This document shows positions 26,643 through 35,490 of a DNA stretch of 64,000 nucleotides, piece by piece; positions within the stretch are counted from its first letter, which is position 1, and every line of letters starts with the position of its first letter. The stretch comes from a virus. A model generated the notes under the pieces. It made no database searches. It had not been told where the DNA came from and was given only the letters and a program-made list of their open reading frames with translations. The stretch lies in the IMG/VR virus record IMGVR_UViG_3300025071_000010, positions 1 through 64,000 of that record. One strand, 5' to 3'. Position numbers and translations under genes: made by a program.

Positions 26643-27791
26643 ATGACACAAGGATATATCCGAACAATCGAAGACATGGAACGCCTTTACTACGGTGCGG
26701 GTGCTGGAACAAACGCATGGGCATACAGTGGAACAGACTTACTCAAGGCTGATAACCCATTGATGTCCTCAACATCAGGAACTTACCAAGCGATCTTTGG
26801 TCGTAAAGTTTGGTCACAGTTGAACCAAGAGTTCAACGCCTTCTCAATTCTTCCTAAGAAACCCTGGGAAAAGAGTGGATGGCGTGTCGTGACTGGCAAG
26901 CCAACTGATGCTGTCGGTGTCCCTGAAAACGGTGCGCTTCCAGATTCGACCAAGCCAACCTTTGAAGAAGTCAGCACAAAGCCAAAGACTGTGGCTTCTA
27001 AGTTTGACCTCAGCGAAACCGCCATGTTCCTTGCAGACAAGGATGATGGACTGGGCGATGCAAGGGCTGTTATCAAGATGGAAATGTCGAAATCTCACGC
27101 TGAGAGCATTAACAAAATGCTTCTTCGAGATGTTGATACCGTTGCTTCAAACAACTTTGAATCACTTGATCGTGCAACTTCTTCCTCTTTCACTGAACCA
27201 GCAAGTTTCGGTGACATCTCGGCTTTGACAGACCACAACATGTATTCCATTACCCGCAACTCAACTGGCGCAAACAGTTGGTTTGATGCAAACGTGGATG
27301 CTGGAACTGCTGGTGCTGAACGCCCTCTCACCCTGAATGTCCTTGACGGAATGTTCCGCAAGGTCTGGGAACGTGGAGGTCAGCCAAAGGTCATGCTCAC
27401 TGGATATGATACCATTGAGAAGATTCAACAACTGCTTCAACCTCAGCAGCGTTTCACTGAAATGAAGCGTGTCACGCCATCCGTGAACGGTGTTCAAGGA
27501 ATCCCTGGTATGGAAGGCGGATTTGTTGTCGCAACCTACAATGGTGTGCCAATCATCCCTGCAAAGGATGTTCACGCACCAGCAGGTGGACTATCTCGAA
27601 TCTATATGCTTGATACAGATTACATGTATTTTTGCACAGCAAAACCAACTCTTTACCACGAAAGCGGAATTGAGACTGGCGATCCATTCGGTATCAACCG
27701 TCTTGGTCAAGTCGGACTCTTCCACACAATGGGTGAACTTTGGCAACTCTTCTATGGCGCACACGGCAAGATTCGTGACCTATCCGCCTGA
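26643..27791 (+). CDS. Major capsid protein
   Basis: About 382 residues, directly after the protease-scaffold gene. The ATG at 26643 follows an A-rich leader with GGAGATGAATAAG; an ATG at 26628 lies too early relative to the site. The length and order (protease then capsid then small decoration protein) match an HK97-fold capsid, with a typical E-loop/P-domain type sequence (FEEVSTKPKTVASKFDLSE). Residues 31-38 (TDLLKADN) contain an LLKAD element that resembles the shared tag's LMKAD end, a plausible protease cleavage point removing a short N-terminal segment (inference). Forms the icosahedral shell. Confidence 0.88.
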   Translation: MTQGYIRTIEDMERLYYGAGAGTNAWAYSGTDLLKADNPLMSSTSGTYQAIFGRKVWSQLNQEFNAFSILPKKPWEKSGWRVVTGKPTDAVGVPENGALPDSTKPTFEEVSTKPKTVASKFDLSETAMFLADKDDGLGDARAVIKMEMSKSHAESINKMLLRDVDTVASNNFESLDRATSSSFTEPASFGDISALTDHNMYSITRNSTGANSWFDANVDAGTAGAERPLTLNVLDGMFRKVWERGGQPKVMLTGYDTIEKIQQLLQPQQRFTEMKRVTPSVNGVQGIPGMEGGFVVATYNGVPIIPAKDVHAPAGGLSRIYMLDTDYMYFCTAKPTLYHESGIETGDPFGINRLGQVGLFHTMGELWQLFYGAHGKIRDLSA

Positions 27792-27797
27792 TACTCA

Positions 27798-27825
27798 AAA
27801 CAAAAAAATATGGAGATGAATTAAG
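27798..27825 (+). promoter_or_regulatory. Duplicated A-rich leader of decoration-like gene
   Basis: A-tract then GGAGATGAATTAAGATG; it aligns with the capsid leader at 26618 over 27 bases with one base inserted and one deleted. Confidence 0.55.
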
Positions 27826-28242
27826 ATGGCAAATGCAAACCTAACTGGAAATGGAACTGTTGTCCTTAACGCCGCACTATGGGCTGGCGTTGGTGGACTT
27901 ACAAAAGTGAACAACGCTGGCACATTGATTGATGCTGGCGATACTGATTGGCTACAAAGCCCAATTGGATCGAATGCAGCAAATGGCACTGTTCACCTGG
28001 GCGTAGTTGATGTGGTCGTCGCTGATGGTGACGCTGCTTTCGCTTATGACCTTGCTTTGGCTACAAACGCTGTGTCTGGAACAACCCTTGTTGGGCTTCT
28101 TTCAGCACACAACATCACAACCGCAGGTGGAAACGCTTTCACGGTTGCTGGAAACGTTTCAACCACAACACTGATCAAATTGACCCCCGCAGCAGCAGGT
28201 CAAGATGGCGACACTGTTCGATTGACTTTCTTATACCGTTGA
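27826..28242 (+). CDS. Putative capsid decoration/stabilisation protein
   Basis: 138 residues, rich in Ala, Gly, Thr, Val with alternating beta pattern and no Cys. Immediately after the major capsid gene, with the same leader, it is most likely a head decoration or cement protein, a position used by many head-tailed viruses. The N-terminal ~30 residues are hydrophobic-polar alternating and the C-terminus ends in a strand (DTVRLTFLYR). The assignment depends on context only. Confidence 0.6.
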   Translation: MANANLTGNGTVVLNAALWAGVGGLTKVNNAGTLIDAGDTDWLQSPIGSNAANGTVHLGVVDVVVADGDAAFAYDLALATNAVSGTTLVGLLSAHNITTAGGNAFTVAGNVSTTTLIKLTPAAAGQDGDTVRLTFLYR

Positions 28243-28250
28243 GGTGAACC

Positions 28251-28649
28251 TTGATGGTTAAGGTCCAATATGTGGGCGGCAGTTCTTACACTGAGTTCGC
28301 TCTTGATGGCGTGAGAACTGGTTTTTCACGTGGCATGATTCGAGATTTACCAGATTCATTTGTTGATACAATGATCCGACCTGGTATTGAACACGGCACA
28401 ACTATGTGGAAAATCATTGAAGATTCAAAACCTGATGAAAAAACAGAAGCAATGAAGGCTACAATTGAGCCGACTGTTGAAGAGATCGTTGAAGAACTGG
28501 TTGAAGAAACAGAAAGCGAAGAAGCAGTTGAAGAGGTTAATTACTCATCCTTGACGAGAGCAAAATTGATGTCTCTATGCAAAGAACGTGGAATTGCTGT
28601 TAAGAACACTTCAAAGAAAGCAGAACTCATTGAACTTTTGTCGGCATGA
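28251..28649 (+). CDS. SAP-domain structural protein
   Basis: 132 residues. The N-terminal ~60 residues are mixed and unrecognised, then an acidic stretch (EEIVEELVEETESEE), and the C-terminal ~35 residues form a SAP motif (LTRAKLMSLCKERGIAV...KKAELIELL), a helix-extended-helix DNA-binding fold. TTG (28251) or ATG (28254) are possible starts after a GAGGTGA site. A second SAP protein lies at 34791. SAP domains bind AT-rich DNA in host proteins; a virion role such as contacting packaged DNA is inferred. Confidence 0.75.
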   Translation: MMVKVQYVGGSSYTEFALDGVRTGFSRGMIRDLPDSFVDTMIRPGIEHGTTMWKIIEDSKPDEKTEAMKATIEPTVEEIVEELVEETESEEAVEEVNYSSLTRAKLMSLCKERGIAVKNTSKKAELIELLSA

Positions 28650-28663
28650 TAAGGTGATTTATC

Positions 28664-29185
28664 ATGACGGGCAACAGGCAAACAATGACTGATGGAGAGA
28701 ATTACCTCAGCCGTTGCCGTGTTAATCGTTATGTTGTTGAAATCTCAGGTGAGAATCCCGCAGTTCAAGTCCGAATAAACGGAAAGGTTTCAAAGGTCAT
28801 TGTTGATGCAACAGGGGCGACAACACTTGGCTCAACTTCCAATGTAGGAGAACTCCAATTTTTAATGGATGTTGAAACAGATGGGGGATCCGAACACCCT
28901 TACTTTGATAAAATATCAAAATTGAACTTTACTGGTTCTGGCGGAGATATGGTTTCAATGCACGAAGTCACGCAAGGATCGAATCAAGGAACTGCTAATT
29001 CAAAGAACTCACTTCACTTTTCAGTTTCAACCACCTCCGCTTCCGAATCGGGGGCTGGCGCAATTAACGAACCCGCAGCATGGAACGGCCTTGTTTGCGG
29101 AAATGTTAGGATTGTTATTGGTTGCACAGCACCAGCCGCAGTAGCCCCACCATCCGTTGTCCGAGTCATTATCCTTACTGAATAA
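28664..29185 (+). CDS. Beta-rich head-region protein
   Basis: 173 residues with frequent Gly, Ser, Val, Thr and a beta pattern, no membrane span. AAGGTGATTTATCATG gives a clear start. It lies between a SAP protein and another small beta-rich protein within the head cluster, so it is probably a minor capsid or head-fiber protein. Not recognised. Confidence 0.6.
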   Translation: MTGNRQTMTDGENYLSRCRVNRYVVEISGENPAVQVRINGKVSKVIVDATGATTLGSTSNVGELQFLMDVETDGGSEHPYFDKISKLNFTGSGGDMVSMHEVTQGSNQGTANSKNSLHFSVSTTSASESGAGAINEPAAWNGLVCGNVRIVIGCTAPAAVAPPSVVRVIILTE

Positions 29186-29203
29186 GCATCTATTATGAAA
29201 AGG

Positions 29204-29234
29204 GATATAAACAAAAACGAACTGAGGAATAAAT
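29204..29234 (+). promoter_or_regulatory. Short AT-rich spacer with TATA-like box
   Basis: GATATAAA at 29204-29211 lies about 24 bases before the ATG at 29235, followed by a TGAGGAATAAAT ribosome-binding site. It is a candidate internal promoter; the evidence is only sequence similarity. Confidence 0.3.
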
Positions 29235-29549
29235 ATGGCATTGACGGTCACACAAGAAGGAAGAGATAACGTAAGCGGTTCACGAAAAACCGTTGTATTG
29301 AAAGTAGTGCCTGATGCTTCATGGCTTGCTGCTGGCGAAGCACTTGTTCTCACTGATTATGTCAAAACAATTGAATCAATCTCCCTTGATGGTGGCGCAA
29401 CAGGATATGTCTGGCAATATGATCGGGCAAACAACAAGTTGCTCGCTTTTGAAGCGGGATCTGATGGTGCGGCTTTGGATGCCGTCGCTGATGCAACCAA
29501 CCTTTCAACTCACACCGTCTATATCACCGTGACTGGCCGACGTGCATGA
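29235..29549 (+). CDS. Small head decoration-like protein
   Basis: 104 residues, beta-rich. The pattern 'GEALVLTDYVKTIESISLDGG...WQYDRANNKLLAFE' is what I recall for small phage capsid-associated proteins that follow the capsid gene, with a conserved 'yD..nnkLlaf' strand. Located 1.4 kb downstream of the capsid gene. The function (decoration or head fiber) is inferred. Confidence 0.55.
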   Translation: MALTVTQEGRDNVSGSRKTVVLKVVPDASWLAAGEALVLTDYVKTIESISLDGGATGYVWQYDRANNKLLAFEAGSDGAALDAVADATNLSTHTVYITVTGRRA

Positions 29550-29562
29550 GGGGGAATACCCC

Positions 29563-29877
29563 ATGCCAAGACTCGAATTAGGCGACATAGACCTTGACAC
29601 TTCGCTTGAGATTAAAAAGCGAAGGAATACTCGAATGTTTGAGTTAGCAACGAATCAAGGTTCGATTGCCGAGGATCAATCTCCTTTCAGCAAAGAAAAC
29701 ATGGCGAGAGCAGCGAACACCTTTGTTAAGGTGACACAGCAACAAGCCAAAGACATTCAAAACATCGGCTCAGGAACACGTTGTTTGTCCTGTGGTATGC
29801 TTCACTTCTGTTGGACTCCCGAATGCGCCGTATGTGGAGATCAAATGCACTACAACTTAGGAGGACACCACCAATGA
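29563..29877 (+). CDS. Zinc-finger head-region protein
   Basis: About 104 residues. The C-terminus is a small zinc ribbon (C-L-S-C ... C-x-x-C: CLSCGMLHFCWTPECAVC) with a terminal HH pair. ATG at 29563 is preferred over GTG at 29542. The stop overlaps the start of the next gene. Small zinc proteins are numerous in this virus; role unknown. Confidence 0.6.
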   Translation: MPRLELGDIDLDTSLEIKKRRNTRMFELATNQGSIAEDQSPFSKENMARAANTFVKVTQQQAKDIQNIGSGTRCLSCGMLHFCWTPECAVCGDQMHYNLGGHHQ

Positions 29878-30239
29878 GCAAAAAAGACTCCAACCCATTC
29901 AACCCAACAAAGAAAAACCCTGATTCTCAGCCGTATAATGAACCAGTTAATCCAAAGAAAAGACAGCCTTTTGCACCAAAGCGGGATGTCGCTGCGGATA
30001 AGAAAAATATGGAGAACAACATGATGAATGATCCAAAGAACTTTGGTAAATCAAAGGATGTTGTTTTTGACACTTCATGGGATTTGATGAAGTTTGGCGA
30101 TTGCCCAGTTTGTCTTGGCGATCATATGGCTTGCCCTACACCTGATGTTCCAATGTCAGCATGTGGGACTCGAAGAAACGCAATTAAACACATGATGCGA
30201 GGCAAAGGTGGAAGACCCCCAATGATCCTCCGCCAGTAA
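29874..30239 (+). CDS. Tagged small zinc protein
   Basis: About 121 residues. The N-terminal half is basic, Lys/Pro/Asn-rich. The shared tag FDTSWDLMKFGD lies at 30066-30101 (residues 65-76) and runs directly into a zinc-binding CPVC...C...C region. Start ATG at 29874 overlaps the previous stop. Like the proteins at 53904 and 8244 it combines tag and zinc ribbon. Likely a virion internal protein (inference). Confidence 0.65.
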   Translation: MSKKDSNPFNPTKKNPDSQPYNEPVNPKKRQPFAPKRDVAADKKNMENNMMNDPKNFGKSKDVVFDTSWDLMKFGDCPVCLGDHMACPTPDVPMSACGTRRNAIKHMMRGKGGRPPMILRQ

Positions 30240-30294
30240 GGAGGGATAGACGCTGCCAGAAATCTTCAATCCAGGTCATCGGCCAAGTTCGCCT

Positions 30295-31833
30295 TTGTTC
30301 CCAGAAGAACTGGTATATTGTAGCGTTGATGACGTTGCCAATTTTCTTCAACTGCCCCTCCCCGATCCAGTGGCACTATCTGGCGATAGCATCGTTGCTG
30401 GTGATAATTTGAAATTGCCAATAACTGGTGCAAATTACAGGCGTTGGAAAATTGAGAAGGACACCTCAATTACTGTTTATGATGATGCAAATGCGCTTGG
30501 CGATACCTACACTGTATTGACCGTTGAAAGCGGCAGTAGTGGCAACGTCAATGTCATTGTTGAGCAAATAGCCAGCGAAACATATTCCACCGCCAATGGC
30601 GCACAAATACAAATCAATTCGGCATTAACCAATAGCAAAGAACGTGGATTGACGAAATCACAGGTTGAATCACTTATCCGTGAAAAGCAAGATTACATTG
30701 ATACCGTGTGCCGTATGACATGGAGGCCGCATATTGCTTCTGATCAGTATTACAATTTCACCACCTTCAAACCGTATAGAAGACGGTATTATACTGATTA
30801 TGTGGGTGCTGTTTATCTTCGACATAGGGCAGTTCAAAGAATCCTTCGTTTGAGCGTTTGGCAAGGCGACAAATACCGAGAGTTGGGTTCGTCAATTGCT
30901 AAGTTTGAAGTTAAGCATAATTCAATCACCGCTACGGATAAGTTGTTCCTATGCCCTGGTGTGCCTCATACGGCTACGCTGGAACGTGGAAAGACTTTGA
31001 CTACGTGGGATGGGGATTTTGGGCATAAAACAACCGCACAGAACATTGCGAATCTCATTAACAAAGATACGGCAACTTCACGTGGAGATATTGCGATTGG
31101 GACTTTGACTGAGAATAGCAAACAACTCAATGTGGATAATGAGTATTTGGCAACGGCCAATAGTGATGAAGGAGATGGATTTGTCACTATCTCATCTATG
31201 CGTTCAACAGAAGAAGGTGAGGATTCAACCATTGCTACAACCAATCGAGAGGCTTTTGAGTTCTCATTGGTGCATGACCCTGAAAGCGCAATCACTAATG
31301 TTGATGGATCGAACTTTACCGTTGCTAATGGAAGCACCTTTAGCGAAAGAATAGGGTTGGTTTTTTACACCAAATCGGAAACAACTTATGTTGCTCGATG
31401 TAGCCGTTTGGCGAATGTATTCACTGTTCAAGCCGAGTTGGTGGCAGGTTTTACATCAAATCTGGCAACTGATATTGTAGTGAAGCAATTGCGATTCAAA
31501 ACCGACATCATAGATGAAGCCCGTCAAAAGGATTGGTGGGCTATGGAGGATAACGGGGCAATCATGTTCAACAATCAATATCCGTTCTATGAAAACCATT
31601 CAATCAAAGTATCATACATATTTGGAGAGCGATATTTGGATAAGGTCATTAAAGAGGCTTGCATCAAAATGGTTTGCATGGATATATACCTCACTGATGA
31701 TTATACAGTTCTTTTCCCAGAAGGAACAAGCAACATAGACTTGAATACAAAAGTGCAAAAGTTGGATGAAGAAGTCAAGCGAATGTTAATTCCTTATCAA
31801 GAAACAATCATTGTTGCAGGGATGGGTGGTTAA
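30295..31833 (+). CDS. Head-tail adaptor (neck) protein
   Basis: About 512 residues from TTG at 30295. The N-terminus (VYCSVDDVANFLQLP) resembles the first helix of neck adaptor proteins, and the block of neck/tail genes follows. It is longer than ordinary adaptors (100-150 residues); a beta-rich insertion occupies residues ~30-110 and ~200-390. A strong AAGGAGGG site at 30239 is better spaced to a CTG at 30253, in the same frame and adding 14 residues, so the true start may be CTG. Role: connects portal to tail. Confidence 0.6.
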   Translation: MFPEELVYCSVDDVANFLQLPLPDPVALSGDSIVAGDNLKLPITGANYRRWKIEKDTSITVYDDANALGDTYTVLTVESGSSGNVNVIVEQIASETYSTANGAQIQINSALTNSKERGLTKSQVESLIREKQDYIDTVCRMTWRPHIASDQYYNFTTFKPYRRRYYTDYVGAVYLRHRAVQRILRLSVWQGDKYRELGSSIAKFEVKHNSITATDKLFLCPGVPHTATLERGKTLTTWDGDFGHKTTAQNIANLINKDTATSRGDIAIGTLTENSKQLNVDNEYLATANSDEGDGFVTISSMRSTEEGEDSTIATTNREAFEFSLVHDPESAITNVDGSNFTVANGSTFSERIGLVFYTKSETTYVARCSRLANVFTVQAELVAGFTSNLATDIVVKQLRFKTDIIDEARQKDWWAMEDNGAIMFNNQYPFYENHSIKVSYIFGERYLDKVIKEACIKMVCMDIYLTDDYTVLFPEGTSNIDLNTKVQKLDEEVKRMLIPYQETIIVAGMGG

Positions 31834-32106
31834 ATGCTCTTTCTTTTTATGGAGATGTATATGAAAGAACTATCAAAGTCTTTCAAGGACATAGCCCGTT
31901 CAACTGAGGCTGCTATCAAAGGCGAATCGGATTATCGAAAACAAATTAAAGATCGTGAAATTAAAATGGCTGAAGCCGATAGTGATAGCATTGAGATGGA
32001 TGATGAAGAAATTGATAGAAACGTATCTATACTTGCAGAATCAAGCCCTTACAAGAGAAAGGTTGATGAGGATTTGAAACGCACTTTGAAAGCGATGAAT
32101 AGGTGA
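31834..32106 (+). CDS. Small charged coiled protein of the neck region
   Basis: 90 residues or fewer; ATG at 31834 follows the upstream stop, but ATG at 31861 is better spaced to a GGAGATG site. The protein is highly charged and helical, with many Asp/Glu and Lys residues and no hydrophobic segment. Stop is embedded in the GGTGAT ribosome-binding site of the next gene. Probably a small head-tail joining protein by position. Confidence 0.5.
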   Translation: MLFLFMEMYMKELSKSFKDIARSTEAAIKGESDYRKQIKDREIKMAEADSDSIEMDDEEIDRNVSILAESSPYKRKVDEDLKRTLKAMNR

Positions 32107-32112
32107 TAATTT

Positions 32113-32550
32113 ATGGCTAAAGATGCTTTGTTTGCTATTCGAGATTTGTTGGACTCAAATTGGAATATCTCGCCAAAACCTTCTATTGAGGATATTGCAG
32201 TATTGGATCGTGGCGAAGGTAAAAGAGGCCGACTTCAAGATCACGATGTCATCCGACTTTTTGAAACGGCTCATAACGAGGCGCAACCAGAATTGCTCTT
32301 TGATTTTGTAAATATAAACGTCAATTTGACGATTGATATTCGCACCGTCAAGAGTCGAGAGCGTCTTGCCGCCCTCCGTGACGAGGTTCGACGCATCATT
32401 CATAAGCACAGAAAGGGCAACAATACCGACTTTGATAGGGTTATCTTCAAGACGAGAACCGATTTGTCGGACCGTAGTAAGAGGTTCTTTCGATACACAA
32501 TGCAAGCCGAAGTGATCACGTTTGCTGATGCTTTAGAAACAATAACATGA
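32113..32550 (+). CDS. Putative tail terminator/closure protein
   Basis: 145 residues. An AGGTGATAATTTATG start is clear. The size, position between the adaptor and the tail-tube gene, and mixed alpha/beta pattern suit a tail-terminator or head-closure protein. The sequence has RLAALRDEVRRIIHKHR, a basic helix. Not recognised by motif, assignment is positional. Confidence 0.55.
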   Translation: MAKDALFAIRDLLDSNWNISPKPSIEDIAVLDRGEGKRGRLQDHDVIRLFETAHNEAQPELLFDFVNINVNLTIDIRTVKSRERLAALRDEVRRIIHKHRKGNNTDFDRVIFKTRTDLSDRSKRFFRYTMQAEVITFADALETIT

Positions 32551-32560
32551 GGAATGAAAA

Positions 32561-34750
32561 ATGGTTGGAACGATATTCAAGGGTGACGTAGCCGAAGTGT
32601 CATGGGGCAAAGAAACAGGATTGATGGCGACTGGCACAGGTTCAGCAACAGGATGGACTCACACCTCTAAATCGGGCAATACAAGCCTCATCACCATTGG
32701 AACAGCCAATTATTGGCATACAGGAAGTGGAAATGATGTTGAAATCCCAGACAATGCTCTTGTTGGCTGCATTATGAGAATTACAGGTGGAAGTGCCTTC
32801 GCATTAGATGACCATGCTTCAACAAAACGCACGTATTATGTGATTGCTAACGATACTACGGCTGGAACAATTACCGTTCAACCCTCGCTTGTCACCGCAG
32901 CAGGTGGATCTTCACACGCCGCCACAACCGATTTGCTTATTCTTGATTCACTACGATCTCCAACTTTTGAATCGGCTATGACCGATGCTGCACAGCAGGT
33001 TAAGACTGATCAGTTCTTTGGACTTCTTGACAACTTCTCTCTCCCTGAGCCTGAGATTGATGTTCGCAAACAACACATCATCGGCATGGGTCGAGATGTC
33101 AATGTTTTGACAAGTGGCCGTGAAACGCTTGCTGGCGGTTCTTTCGCCCTTAACGCTCACACCCTTCGGTGGATGAAGTATGCGCTTGGAGGCCATGTAG
33201 CAAAGAGCAAAGGCGAGTTTGTCACGCTTTCCGATGGCTCAGGCGGCATTACAGGCGGAGAACAACCGCTTAACATCAAGGCCGCAACTAAAGTGTATCA
33301 AGCACAGCAATACGGAACAGCCGACACCGATACCCTTAGTGCTGTTTCATCAAGCACTTTGACAGGAACAAGCAGTTTGGTTTCAGGTGATCATGTTCTT
33401 GTTGGGGCAAAGACCAACACTTCAACAGATGCAGCAAGTATAATTACACTTCTCACAAACATTGCCGCCGACACTCACGTATCGGTTGATACTTCAAATG
33501 GAGGCATATTCAAAACCCTAAGCAACACAGGCGATGTTTTGTTTGGGTCATATACAGGCATTGACGCACTAAATCTAACAGGGGCGGCAGATATTGATAC
33601 TGGCGCATTAGCAAGAGCAGCAGCATCAGGGAATACCGTTTATCTCCTTGCCCCTCTTACTGCCGTCATATCTCGAAGAGATGTTCGAGTAAAGGTTGGT
33701 GCAACAATACGGGCATTATTCACAGCAGGTGATTATATCCAAATCATTGACAAAGATACGCACACTATTCCTGGTCAAGACGACACCTTGCCGACAGTAT
33801 TCAAGAATGAGATTCGACGGGTTATTGCTGTTGATGGTGATTACGTTTATGTCGAAGAACCGTTCTTTTTCGCTCACGCTGTTGGATCGGCTGGTGTTGA
33901 AAGACTTCAATACACCGCAACGGATTTAAGAGGAAGTCCAAACATTGATGCAACAACAAAAGAACTCCAATTCGGCGTTGAACACACCCTATTTGGTGAC
34001 ACTTCTCTTCCAACATTTATGATTGAGCAATCATTCCGCAGGGATAACGCAACACCTGGTTCTAATCAGTTGCTACGCCTTTACAATGGATGCAAAGTTC
34101 AAGGAATCTCCTTTGCAGCAAATACTGAGGGTGAAGTTAAGTTGCAGGTTGATTATGAAGGTGGCCGACACTACACAGATACGGCAAATGCGTTCACGCC
34201 TCACCGCATGTTTGAGAATACTGCAAACACAGCAATTAACAGGAAAGCATCTGGAATTGCAGTTAATGGAGAGAAGCCATACCTATTCCAAGACTTGAAC
34301 TTTGAAGTCTTTGGCCGACCTGTTCTAAGAGCATCACAGGTTGATTTTACCATCGCTAATGGGAATCAAGCACGACACTTTATTCGAGGGTATGAAGGGG
34401 CTACAACCGATTCAGATCAAGTTCAACTTGGTGCAGTTCAAATGCCTCTTGATATTACAGAAGCACAGCGAGAATACACCTTTTCCTTTACTGCCATGAT
34501 CGAAGATGACCAACTTTGGGAACAGATTCGCACACGCAAGCATCATCAAAACACAAACGACATTACATTGAGCATGAAAAAGCGTGGAAGCAGTAGCACA
34601 CGTGAAAATGCAACAATTACAATTGAGGATTATACCATCATTAAGGCCGACCATCAAATGCCAGAAGACAAAGGGGCAGTTATGGTTCAAGTCGAACTGG
34701 CGGTCCGACACCTCAAAGTGACGGAGAACTCGCCTTATTTCACGCTTTGA
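32561..34750 (+). CDS. Major tail tube protein, enlarged
   Basis: 729 residues. Position before the tail chaperones and tape measure, and the 'GSNQLLRLYNGCKVQGISF' followed by 'VKLQVDYEGG' pattern fit a tail tube subunit. It is about twice the usual size: a large beta-rich insertion (residues ~230-470, rich in Ser/Thr/Ala and Asp) probably forms an outer domain on the tail surface. GGAATGAAAA ribosome-binding site. Role: polymerises around the tape measure to form the tail tube. Confidence 0.7.
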   Translation: MVGTIFKGDVAEVSWGKETGLMATGTGSATGWTHTSKSGNTSLITIGTANYWHTGSGNDVEIPDNALVGCIMRITGGSAFALDDHASTKRTYYVIANDTTAGTITVQPSLVTAAGGSSHAATTDLLILDSLRSPTFESAMTDAAQQVKTDQFFGLLDNFSLPEPEIDVRKQHIIGMGRDVNVLTSGRETLAGGSFALNAHTLRWMKYALGGHVAKSKGEFVTLSDGSGGITGGEQPLNIKAATKVYQAQQYGTADTDTLSAVSSSTLTGTSSLVSGDHVLVGAKTNTSTDAASIITLLTNIAADTHVSVDTSNGGIFKTLSNTGDVLFGSYTGIDALNLTGAADIDTGALARAAASGNTVYLLAPLTAVISRRDVRVKVGATIRALFTAGDYIQIIDKDTHTIPGQDDTLPTVFKNEIRRVIAVDGDYVYVEEPFFFAHAVGSAGVERLQYTATDLRGSPNIDATTKELQFGVEHTLFGDTSLPTFMIEQSFRRDNATPGSNQLLRLYNGCKVQGISFAANTEGEVKLQVDYEGGRHYTDTANAFTPHRMFENTANTAINRKASGIAVNGEKPYLFQDLNFEVFGRPVLRASQVDFTIANGNQARHFIRGYEGATTDSDQVQLGAVQMPLDITEAQREYTFSFTAMIEDDQLWEQIRTRKHHQNTNDITLSMKKRGSSSTRENATITIEDYTIIKADHQMPEDKGAVMVQVELAVRHLKVTENSPYFTL

Positions 34751-34790
34751 TGATGAGGCTTTAAGACAAAAGAAAACAACGGTGAATACA

Positions 34791-35147
34791 ATGCGATTAA
34801 CGGGAACTGTGAATGTTGATGGAAAGCGAGTAAGTTTAGATTGGCGAATTGACGGCATATCTGTCAAGGCTGGACCAGGGCTATCAGCCGATGATGTCCG
34901 AGTTCATACCTCAATTCCCGATTTGGCGGCATCTGTTCGTGGCGCACCTGCGCCTCTAAAAGAAGTCGAAACAAACCGATGGGATGCAATGACTGTCACC
35001 GATCTTCGAGTCGAATTAACAAACCGAGGATTGACTGTATCTGGTAAAAAGGATGAACTGATTGCACGTTTGCTCGAATACGATGCCGAACCTGTTGAAG
35101 AAGAAGTTGTTGAAGAAGGAGAGGATGAGGATGAGCAATCCGAATAA
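34791..35147 (+). CDS. SAP-domain small protein before tail chaperone
   Basis: About 118 residues. ATG at 34791 follows GGTGAATACA; the GTG at 34782 is an alternative. The central part is a predicted small beta domain, and residues ~65-100 form a SAP motif (VTDLRVELTNRGLTVSGKKDEL in two pieces), followed by a highly acidic tail (EEEVVEEGEDEDEQ). This repeats the layout of 28251, suggesting duplication and a common binding partner. The next gene starts within its tail at 35131. Confidence 0.7.
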   Translation: MRLTGTVNVDGKRVSLDWRIDGISVKAGPGLSADDVRVHTSIPDLAASVRGAPAPLKEVETNRWDAMTVTDLRVELTNRGLTVSGKKDELIARLLEYDAEPVEEEVVEEGEDEDEQSE

Positions 35148-35490
35148 TCCCTTTGTATTAAGCAACAAACCTCAACGCCACGAATTAGAAACCCCAGTTG
35201 GTTTGTTGGTTGTTTATGTCAAACCCTTGTCTTGGGTTGAGCAGCAAGAGGCCATGTCACAATTCGTTTCATTCAAAACAGGAGAAGATGGAGGACTTGC
35301 GCCGAACATTGATTTGGGCGGTTATTGGAAATATGTCTTGACGAATTGTATTCAAAAGACTGAGCCAAACCTCAGCAAAAAAGACCTTCTCAATCTTACG
35401 CCAGAAGTAGGGGCTGTTATCAAAACAGTTCTCCCAGACCTCAATGAAATCATCGGACAATTTGCGGCTGGTGTAAGCCCTTTGGATTGA
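35131..35490 (+). CDS. Tail assembly chaperone (upstream frame)
   Basis: 119 residues from ATG at 35131, after a GGAGAGGATGAGG site. Size, position between tail tube and tape measure, and the presence of a second overlapping frame are the signature of the lambda-G/T-type tail assembly chaperones. It ends at TGA 35488-35490, two codons after a slippery CCCTTTG heptamer that can shift ribosomes into the next frame. It binds the tape measure protein to keep it soluble and positions tail-tube subunits. Confidence 0.8.
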   Translation: MSNPNNPFVLSNKPQRHELETPVGLLVVYVKPLSWVEQQEAMSQFVSFKTGEDGGLAPNIDLGGYWKYVLTNCIQKTEPNLSKKDLLNLTPEVGAVIKTVLPDLNEIIGQFAAGVSPLD

